Shown: positions 1-4,405 of the stretch, piece after piece | Numbering within the stretch: position 1 is the first letter of the stretch | Layout: the number at the start of each line of letters is the position of its first letter | Source of the DNA: Euryarchaeota archaeon UBA82 | Lineage (GTDB): Archaea > Thermoplasmatota > Poseidoniia > Poseidoniales > Poseidoniaceae | Assembly (NCBI GenBank): GCA_002496635.1 | Contig: DAKQ01000090.1 | Coordinates: forward strand, 1-5,604 | DNA: 5,604 nt | Direction of reading: 5' to 3' | Notes under the pieces: generated by a model | Seen by the model: the letters and a program-made list of their open reading frames with translations, nothing else | Databases searched by the model: none | Told to the model about the DNA's origin: nothing | Made by a program: the position numbers and the translations under genes

Positions 1-296
1 CGGCGAATGTTTTCCTCTTCTTCATTCAATTGTGGCTCAAGACCAAACCAGAGAACTTGGCCTCCACCATCTTCATCCGCAGGAGGTTCGTAAATGTGGA
101 CAAATACTGGTTCTTTTGTAATGTAGATGAGATTCAATGGACGTTGCTTCTTAGCATCTCGATCGAGTGGCCCGTAGTAAATAGGGCGTGAACCGTATTT
201 CTGTTCGAAATCACGAACCCATTCTGCGACGTGGCTATGGGCTGCCATAACCGAAGCGAGATCACCTCGAGCGAATTTTAAATCCTCATCAGCCAT
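1..296 (-). CDS. arlI: ArlI (FlaI) archaellum motor ATPase, N-terminal part, cut by the window edge
   Basis: The first 98 codons of a gene that runs off the left edge. The translation starts MADEDLKFARGD and contains YGSRPIYYGPLD, NLIYITKEPVFVHIYEPP and a very acidic NEEEEN stretch. ArlI is the GspE-type secretion ATPase that powers both assembly and rotation of the archaellum at the cytoplasmic face of the membrane. Its N-terminal domain precedes the Walker motifs, so none is expected here. Identification rests on the PxYY...LIY...PVFVHIYEPP pattern, resembling the ArlI N-terminal domain, and on its place directly after arlH, as in most archaellum operons. The start at 296 is supported by a GAGGTGG ribosome binding site that overlaps the arlH stop, with a 10-base gap. 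Another secretion ATPase of the same superfamily is possible but unlikely in this context. Confidence 0.85.
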   Translation of the reverse strand, partial: MADEDLKFARGDLASVMAAHSHVAEWVRDFEQKYGSRPIYYGPLDRDAKKQRPLNLIYITKEPVFVHIYEPPADEDGGGQVLWFGLEPQLNEEEENIR

Positions 297-301
297 AATT
301 A

Positions 302-309
302 CCACCTCA
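302..309 (-). promoter_or_regulatory. Ribosome binding site of arlI fused to the arlH stop codon
   Basis: On the transcript the arlH stop TGA is the beginning of the ribosome binding site in TGAGGTGGT, five bases before the arlI ATG. This suggests that a ribosome ending arlH can start again at arlI. The same arrangement is seen at two other junctions in this window. Confidence 0.7.
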
Positions 310-1032
310 GCTTACCGCCGTGATATCAACGATGAAGCCCATTCCAGGTTCTACTCTCCATCCTATTGAAGATTGAACTGGACCTGCTGCACGTAAATAG
401 CGTGTGACAATGAGTGTTCTTTTCAAATCTCCACCGATAAGGTTGGTTGTTAAATCGATAACGACTTCAGCGCTTGCACGCATAGCATGGAGGAGTTTGT
501 GATCCATCTCGTCACTATCAACCGTGAGCATGATGCTACGTCCAGTCGAAGCGATTCTTCTCAGACGTTGTATGAGATTGAAACGATCTTGGTCGCTCAT
601 ATCTGTGGGCATAAGAGCACTTGCTGCATCAATGATGATGATATCTGCTTCGTCAACTGCTTCACTTGATAGAACTTCTTCGATTCCAACATTTGGAATT
701 GGTTCAGCTACAGTTCCGAATCGAGAGAAGATCATCAAGTTTCCATTTGTTAATGCGTCAGTGACGCCGTAACCAATTGATTCAACTTGTTCAATCCATC
801 CGCGAGTCGTCAGTTCAGTCGTAATAACGAGAACCTTGACATCGTTTTCAAGAAGACCGTGAACAAATCGTTGACTTACGAGTGACTTTCCACCACCGAC
901 CCCACCTTGCAGCATAATTATGCTACGGTTTGGTAATCGAAGACCAAGAGAATCAGCAAGACTGTCTGTCTCAACATCAAATGGGAAACCATCCTCAACT
1001 GGCTTAGGTTTCTCGGTCAGCCTCTCAACCAT
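307..1032 (-). CDS. arlH: ArlH (FlaH), KaiC/RecA-like ATP-binding archaellum motor protein
   Basis: A 241-residue protein when started at 1032, close to the usual ArlH length. Seen: Walker A GGVGGGKS at residues 43-50, a VLVITTEL strand at 67-74, a Walker B strand ADIIIIDAASAL with its Asp at about 135, and a C-terminal SSIGWRVEPGMGFIVDI block typical of the family. ArlH belongs to the RecA/KaiC superfamily. In studied archaea it forms a ring beneath the membrane, binds the ArlI ATPase and switches interaction with nucleotide binding; it is essential for assembly. The frame is open back to 1077, but the ATG at 1032 is preceded seven bases away by GGAGGTG, while the longer version would overlap arlG by over 50 bases and add an atypical leader. 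With this start it overlaps arlG by 8 bases. KaiC or another RecA-like ATPase is excluded mainly by context and the C-terminal block. Confidence 0.93.
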   Translation of the reverse strand: MVERLTEKPKPVEDGFPFDVETDSLADSLGLRLPNRSIIMLQGGVGGGKSLVSQRFVHGLLENDVKVLVITTELTTRGWIEQVESIGYGVTDALTNGNLMIFSRFGTVAEPIPNVGIEEVLSSEAVDEADIIIIDAASALMPTDMSDQDRFNLIQRLRRIASTGRSIMLTVDSDEMDHKLLHAMRASAEVVIDLTTNLIGGDLKRTLIVTRYLRAAGPVQSSIGWRVEPGMGFIVDITAVS

Positions 1033-1522
1033 GTAAACGCACCTCCAGAGAGATTGTGTCAGTACCACGATAGCCATTGGTAACCTCTGATGAGACGATA
1101 ACCGTCAGTGAAACATCCGTCCCGTCAGCATATGCCCAAGAAGATGAATTAACTGTAACTTCAACCAAATGTTGAGAGTCCCAATCAGTACCAGTAGCGG
1201 GGACAAGAGCAGTAGTAATCGAAGATGTTACAGTAGACCCATCAACAATAACGACGAGTGTACTCGTATCGAGAAGAGTCGTTCCTGTATTTTGCAAGTA
1301 AAATGTCATCTCATCTGGATTTGAGGTGCTATTGTATGCAACCATCATCGGATCGCCTGCAAAACCAAGACTTGTATCTTGTTCAACTTCTATCGCACGG
1401 GTTTGATCCTGTGATGCTTTTGCCATGTCTCCCCATTCATTGATGAGAACAATGCTCACAAGGCCTGAAACCAGCAATGCTGTTGTTAGGAAGATGAAAG
1501 AGGATGCTCCGCCGTCTGCCAT
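1025..1522 (-). CDS. arlG: ArlG (FlaG), archaellum stator/periplasmic filament subunit
   Basis: A 165-residue protein. The start, MADGGASSFIFL, followed by a hydrophobic helix at about residues 8-27 with no basic leader, is typical of ArlG (compare MASxAxSE in other archaea) and differs from the ArlF start. A beta-rich domain follows, with the QNTGTTLL turn at residues 77-84 and IVDG at 92-95, shared by the ArlF/ArlG fold. In studied archaea ArlG is membrane anchored, forms filaments in the pseudo-periplasm and is capped by ArlF, holding the motor to the envelope. The gene lies 9 bases after arlF and overlaps arlH by 8 bases, so the three are probably translated together. Its last codons (Glu-Val) also form the arlH ribosome binding site. 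N-x-S/T sequons are present (NSTS, NSSS), so glycosylation is possible. The G rather than F assignment rests on the N-terminus and gene order. Confidence 0.85.
   Translation of the reverse strand: MADGGASSFIFLTTALLVSGLVSIVLINEWGDMAKASQDQTRAIEVEQDTSLGFAGDPMMVAYNSTSNPDEMTFYLQNTGTTLLDTSTLVVIVDGSTVTSSITTALVPATGTDWDSQHLVEVTVNSSSWAYADGTDVSLTVIVSSEVTNGYRGTDTISLEVRLHG
1040..1046 (-). promoter_or_regulatory. Ribosome binding site that fixes the arlH start
   Basis: The transcript reads GGAGGTG seven bases before the ATG at 1032, inside the last codons of arlG. It favours this start over the upstream in-frame ATG at 1077. Confidence 0.8.
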
Positions 1523-1526
1523 TTCG

Positions 1527-1534
1527 TCACCTCA
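1527..1534 (-). promoter_or_regulatory. Ribosome binding site of arlG fused to the arlF stop codon
   Basis: The transcript reads TGAGGTGA four bases before the arlG ATG; its first three bases are the arlF stop. Stop and re-initiation are therefore next to each other. Confidence 0.7.
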
Positions 1535-2185
1535 TGCTAATGTGTTTACCATTGTCAATCCATTGGATGTCAATGAAATTCGGTCGTAAGATGTAGCACC
1601 GTCTTCTGCCCATTCGAGTTGAAGGGTTTCGCCAGGATACCAATGCGTGGTATTTCCGCTTGTAACCGAACCGAGATTGGTTGGTTCTACGGCAGTACCA
1701 CCATCAAGGAAAAGCCATGCTTCTCGGTTCTTCATAGTCACTGGGCCTGTATTCGTCAGGTTACTGTAAATGAAATTCCCAATATCGGAACCGAATGTTG
1801 CACCTGTTGAAGCAATTGGTTGACCTGTTGTATCGACGATAATAGTAGGAGGGGACGAGTAATTCCCGCGATTGGTGATAATCACGTTTTCTATTCCTCC
1901 TGCTGCGTCGACTGTGAAGGTTCCTGAGAACCCTCCAGATCCACTTTGTTCAATGAGTGTTCCATCCTGGTATCCGCTACCATTGGTGGTGATGGTGACG
2001 GTCAAGACCGCACCTTCCCATAATGTAGCGTCATCAATTTGGAATGATGGGATTGGTTCTCCGGCCTCCTCAATAACCTCAAGGCTGGTTTCCATCCTGC
2101 TGTCAAGACTTTGCACTGCAAGTGCAAAGACCAACATCAGTGATGTTCCAACAATGAGAGCACCGATTCCGACCGAACCACCCAT
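1532..2185 (-). CDS. arlF: ArlF (FlaF), archaellum stator protein with an inserted GSGY-type repeat segment
   Basis: A 217-residue protein, clearly longer than my recollection of typical ArlF (around 130-150 residues). Seen: an N-terminal hydrophobic helix at about 5-25 (GIGALIVGTSLMLVFALAV), a helix to residue 40, then beta strands. The C-terminal half carries the ArlF/ArlG signature: LTNTGPVTM at 143-151, LFLDGG at 158-163, YPGETLQLEW at 183-192 and ISLTSNGL at 203-210. In studied archaea ArlF sits outside the membrane, anchors the motor by contacting the S-layer, and works with ArlG, the next gene. The extra length lies around residues 68-122, where TTNGSGYQDGTL and TNRGNYSSPPTIIV flank GGFSGTFTVDAAGG, resembling repeats seen in phage and cell-surface proteins. 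The start is supported by GGAGG eight bases upstream; it lies three bases after the previous stop. Assignment as ArlF rather than ArlG comes from the N-terminus, the PGE motif and gene order. Confidence 0.8.
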   Translation of the reverse strand: MGGSVGIGALIVGTSLMLVFALAVQSLDSRMETSLEVIEEAGEPIPSFQIDDATLWEGAVLTVTITTNGSGYQDGTLIEQSGSGGFSGTFTVDAAGGIENVIITNRGNYSSPPTIIVDTTGQPIASTGATFGSDIGNFIYSNLTNTGPVTMKNREAWLFLDGGTAVEPTNLGSVTSGNTTHWYPGETLQLEWAEDGATSYDRISLTSNGLTMVNTLA

Positions 2186-2188
2186 GCA

Positions 2189-3031
2189 TCATTCCTCCGA
2201 GTAAGGGGTTTTACTTCTCCACGATTCAACAATCGCAGAGAATGTCAACAATTTCCTGTGAGACAGATGATCATTCAATGCCGATTCTGCTTCGCCAGGT
2301 GCTGCTAGTTGGACGATTGCAAGGACTGAACGCCCTTCAACATCGGTCAACATACCGCTTTGAACTGCTTTTTGAGCAAAACTGACTGCTGCCATGCCGG
2401 ATAGATTATCCAGCAAGAGGGCTGCAACCATTGCCGCTCCAACACCATCGTTTGCAGCCTGCTCATAGGAGCCCTTTGCAAGGAATGGGTTAGCTGCAAG
2501 CGCTTGTGCTTCATACAATTCAACCAAACGTGCTTCATCAGATTGACGCAAACGATCTACGCCACTTCCAACAGGGAGTACTTCCCCATCAGCAGTAACG
2601 ATTGTATCGCCTACGTTTCCGTCAACAGATAGACCATCAGACGATTCAACATCGGATTCTTCAGACGCTTCTGCTCCAGCAGGTGCCGCAATGGATTCCT
2701 CCATTTTGTGCTCTACTAAGCGAAGTACGTCCTCAACCATGTCGAGACGACTGCTAATCATTCGTTCTAATCCAGATGTATCAACCTGAGCGTTAACAGG
2801 CGCTGCCGGAGCTAGCGTTGCTGCTACACTTGGGACTGATCCAATACTGTTTAGGCGTGCTCGAGTCGGACCGGGTGAAATGGTCCAAGCATCTTCTTCA
2901 CTCAATTCCCCTTGTTCAGGGAGAGGCACTTGTTCGATGGCCACGTTGGCCATAATCTTCAAGCGCTCTTCTGCGAGTTCAGCGTCTGCATCCCGGTCGT
3001 TCCCTGCATTGCCACCAAATGGCCATGCCAT
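2189..3031 (-). CDS. Soluble coiled-coil protein in the ArlC/D/E position, possibly a divergent ArlD/E-type protein
   Basis: A 280-residue acidic protein without signal peptide or membrane segment. In order: a charged N-terminal helix (about 11-35), a Pro/Ala-rich linker (52-82), a predicted short coiled coil (87-114, GLERMISSRLDMVEDVLRLV), a Ser/Glu/Asp-rich linker (119-150), and a helical C-terminal domain (159-272). That domain has LVELYEAQALAANPF, VAALLLDNLSG and AVQSGMLTDVEGRSVLAI. The last part loosely recalls the GWIS-type core of the Arch_fla_DE domain, but the similarity is too weak to assert. ArlC/D/E form a ring around the motor and pass chemotaxis signals in Euryarchaeota; the position between archaellins and arlF is exactly where these genes normally lie, and the coiled coil plus linker plus small helical domain layout fits. 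The start has AGGAGGT six bases upstream. Not recognised with certainty. Confidence 0.6.
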   Translation of the reverse strand: MAWPFGGNAGNDRDADAELAEERLKIMANVAIEQVPLPEQGELSEEDAWTISPGPTRARLNSIGSVPSVAATLAPAAPVNAQVDTSGLERMISSRLDMVEDVLRLVEHKMEESIAAPAGAEASEESDVESSDGLSVDGNVGDTIVTADGEVLPVGSGVDRLRQSDEARLVELYEAQALAANPFLAKGSYEQAANDGVGAAMVAALLLDNLSGMAAVSFAQKAVQSGMLTDVEGRSVLAIVQLAAPGEAESALNDHLSHRKLLTFSAIVESWRSKTPYSEE

Positions 3032-3037
3032 GGTACA

Positions 3038-3044
3038 ACCTCCT
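3038..3044 (-). promoter_or_regulatory. Ribosome binding site partly held in a stem-loop
   Basis: The transcript has AGGAGGT six bases before the ATG at 3031. Four of its bases (AGGA) belong to the 3' arm of the hairpin at 3041-3080, so access to this site may depend on that fold. Confidence 0.65.
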
Positions 3045-3080
3045 GCGTTTATCTTACCAAAGGCAAGATATCACGCAGGA
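3041..3080 (-). promoter_or_regulatory. Strong two-part stem-loop between the archaellin genes and the downstream motor genes
   Basis: The transcript pairs TCCTGCGT (3080-3073) with ACGCAGGA (3048-3041), a perfect 8-base outer stem, and TATCTTGCC (3070-3062) with GGTAAGATA (3058-3050), a 9-pair inner stem with one G-U, closed by a TTT loop. A small 2-by-1 internal loop separates the stems, giving 17 pairs in 40 bases. It fills most of the 53-base gap after the second archaellin. There is no U-run after it, so a simple terminator is not supported. Likely roles are protecting the archaellin mRNA from 3' decay, a processing site, or lowering translation of the next gene. Confidence 0.7.
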
Positions 3081-3084
3081 CGAC

Positions 3085-3720
3085 TCAGACCACCACTGCT
3101 CCACGGCTATCGTCGTTTACTTTGAGAATGTCGAAAGTGCTTCCACCACCAACAACGTGAACATACAAAGATGCTTTCACGTTCTCAGTAAACAAGTGTG
3201 TCGGAGTACAGTCGTTGGCACCTGCGTCGTTTACATCAAGTTCAACTCTGTAAGCTTTTCCAGCTTCAACTGTTGGTTCAGCGACGGGAGCAGCAGCGCC
3301 ATCAGCTAGTTCGAAAACTATACTGTTACCGCCATCCCCTGCAGTATCGTCAAATTCTCCAGCGAGTCTGTCTGTACTTGGTACACCAGCTCCACCGCCA
3401 TTAGGGTCTTCACAGAAAACTTGCCATAGGATATCACTAGGGTCAGTATCATCAGATCCAGCTGCTAGACGGAAGTAAACTACGAATGAGTCAGCAGGGT
3501 CGTCTACAAAAACGTTGAGGATTTGTATCTTACCAGACATTTCGTCAGTTGTATCGTCTCCAGTCGATTGGGCGTTCTGTTGCAACTTTTCTGCAGTCTG
3601 AATAATGACCGCAGCAGCTACAGCAGCAACGAGGATAAGTGCGATGAATACAATCATTGCACCGATACCGATTGCAGCTAAGTTATCGTTTTTCATGTTC
3701 TTTTCTTGTGTGTTCTTCAT
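3085..3720 (-). CDS. arlB: Archaellin (type B filament subunit), second copy
   Basis: A 211-residue preprotein. The class III signal region AAIGIGAMIVF followed by IALILVAAVAAAVII (about residues 16-40) is the archaellin N-terminal helix that forms the filament core; aligning with known archaellins puts peptidase cleavage after Ala15. Most other archaellins have Gly at that place. The rest is a beta-rich, acidic outer domain, with two cysteines (C103, C171), and ends in GGGSTFDIL and a VVV terminus. There is no N-x-S/T sequon. It is 11 bases after the other archaellin and shares nearly all of its first helix but little of its outer domain. The start at 3720 is supported by GAGGTGAT five bases upstream; an internal Met at residue 9 has only a weak site. 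The adjoining strong hairpin may set its mRNA level apart from downstream genes. Confidence 0.94.
   Translation of the reverse strand: MKNTQEKNMKNDNLAAIGIGAMIVFIALILVAAVAAAVIIQTAEKLQQNAQSTGDDTTDEMSGKIQILNVFVDDPADSFVVYFRLAAGSDDTDPSDILWQVFCEDPNGGGAGVPSTDRLAGEFDDTAGDGGNSIVFELADGAAAPVAEPTVEAGKAYRVELDVNDAGANDCTPTHLFTENVKASLYVHVVGGGSTFDILKVNDDSRGAVVV
3572..3681 (-). repeat. Direct repeat, copy 2: shared archaellin helix coding segment
   Basis: This 110-base stretch, coding the conserved N-terminal helix, matches 4189-4298 at roughly 85-90 percent by eye, without gaps. Most differences are at third codon positions. It marks the archaellins as duplicates whose core is held constant, by selection or gene conversion, while the outer domains diverged. 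Confidence 0.8.
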
Positions 3721-3725
3721 ATTAA

Positions 3726-3734
3726 ATCACCTCA
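3726..3734 (-). promoter_or_regulatory. Ribosome binding site of the second archaellin fused to the first archaellin stop
   Basis: The transcript reads TGAGGTGAT five bases before the ATG at 3720. The first three bases are the stop of the upstream archaellin. The match to the 16S rRNA tail is eight bases long, consistent with high translation. Confidence 0.75.
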
Positions 3735-4331
3735 AACTACTACGTCACCAACAGATGGTGAGCTTCCGTATTGTAATTCCTCGTATGTGCTTCCTCCACC
3801 ATCTACAGTGAAGATAAGAATGTTATCTGCGTTTGCAACTGGGCCGCATTCATCAATCTCCATAACGAACACATATGTTGTTCCTGGGTTCAATGTGATA
3901 GCTCCAGCGCCTGCACCAGTTCCTGTGTGCACTGTTGCACCACTGAGATCACCTTGAGCGAATTCAGTAGTATCGTCTGTTCCACCATCGTTTGTACCCT
4001 GGTCATCTAAACAGATGACAGTATACCCTACGTCATCGCTTTGTGTTGGTTCAGAACCTGGCGCTAGTTCAAACGTCACGAATAAATCGTGGTTCGCAGC
4101 GGGTGCGGCAGTTGTTGCCTCGATGATGATGTTGATCAGAGTTATTTTCGTAGACATCTGTTCTTGGGTATCATCACCACTGGCTTGTGCGTTCTGTTGC
4201 AGCTTTTCTGCGGTCTGAATAATGACCGCTGCTGCGACTGCCGCAACCAGAATCAATGCAATGAATACAATCATTGCACCGATACCGATAGCAGCAAGTT
4301 CGTCTTGCTTCGTTTCTTTTTGGTTTTTCAT
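3732..4331 (-). CDS. arlB: Archaellin (type B filament subunit), first copy
   Basis: A 199-residue preprotein. A short charged leader (MKNQKETKQDELA) precedes AIGIGAMIVFIALILVAAVA, the archaellin class III signal and core helix (about residues 14-38). By alignment the prepilin-type peptidase would cut after Ala13, where Gly is usual. The outer domain is acidic and beta-rich, with C107 and C162, a Gly/Thr-rich stretch (about 112-144) and a C-terminal VDGGGSTYEELQYGSS followed by a VVV ending, a common archaellin tail pattern. There is no N-x-S/T sequon. It is the first of a tandem pair and follows a 52-base gap with two small hairpins. AAAGGTGAT three bases upstream supports the start at 4331. 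No TATA-like promoter is visible in the gap, so it is probably co-transcribed with the upstream genes. Which copy is the major filament subunit cannot be told from sequence. Confidence 0.94.
   Translation of the reverse strand: MKNQKETKQDELAAIGIGAMIVFIALILVAAVAAAVIIQTAEKLQQNAQASGDDTQEQMSTKITLINIIIEATTAAPAANHDLFVTFELAPGSEPTQSDDVGYTVICLDDQGTNDGGTDDTTEFAQGDLSGATVHTGTGAGAGAITLNPGTTYVFVMEIDECGPVANADNILIFTVDGGGSTYEELQYGSSPSVGDVVV
4189..4298 (-). repeat. Direct repeat, copy 1: shared archaellin helix coding segment
   Basis: Counterpart of 3572-3681. It codes the core helix from AAIGIG through to the QQNAQ segment. The two copies are close enough to allow recombination between the two archaellin genes. 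Confidence 0.8.
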
Positions 4332-4334
4332 TTT

Positions 4335-4341
4335 ATCACCT
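4335..4341 (-). promoter_or_regulatory. Ribosome binding site of the first archaellin
   Basis: The transcript has AGGTGAT three bases before the ATG at 4331. Spacing is short but the match to the 16S tail is good, and it supports this start. Confidence 0.65.
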
Positions 4342-4354
4342 TTTTACTCGTCCT

Positions 4355-4368
4355 CCCTCATTAGAGGG
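4355..4368 (-). promoter_or_regulatory. Small GC-rich hairpin in the archaellin leader
   Basis: CCCTC and GAGGG pair over a four-base loop (TAAT in the transcript), in the 52-base gap before the first archaellin. Five pairs only, so it could be chance, but it lies directly after the 8-pair hairpin at 4381-4405. Confidence 0.35.
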
Positions 4369-4380
4369 TGGAAATGGATG

Positions 4381-4405
4381 GGGTCAAGAAGCACCTCCTT
4401 GACCC
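4381..4405 (-). promoter_or_regulatory. Perfect 8-base inverted repeat at the end of the gene before the archaellins
   Basis: GGGTCAAG (4381-4388) and CTTGACCC (4398-4405) are exact inverted copies with a nine-base loop, covering the last codons and the stop of the upstream gene. In the transcript the loop reads GAGGTGCTT, which looks like a ribosome binding site. There is no U-run after it. It could be a processing or stability element separating the upstream genes from the archaellin message. Confidence 0.5.

Noticed and set aside
1033..1077. A 15-codon N-terminal extension of ArlH starting at 1077
   Set aside because: The ATG at 1032 has GGAGGTG seven bases upstream, and the extension overlaps arlG by over 50 bases with an atypical sequence.
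2347..2538. A 63-residue reading frame on the minus strand inside the ArlC/D/E-position gene
   Set aside because: It lies wholly within a larger gene with a good ribosome binding site and has no recognisable content.
3041..3080. Intrinsic transcription terminator
   Set aside because: The stem-loop is strong, but no U-run follows in the transcript and archaeal terminators depend mainly on U-runs; downstream motor genes also appear to be in the same operon.
3674..3696. Alternative start of the second archaellin at its internal Met (residue 9)
   Set aside because: The ATG at 3720 has an eight-base ribosome binding site match; the internal one has only a weak A-rich stretch, though it would give a leader of similar length.
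4332..4383. A separate promoter for the archaellins
   Set aside because: No TATA-like or BRE-like element could be seen in the 52-base gap; a promoter inside the upstream gene cannot be excluded.
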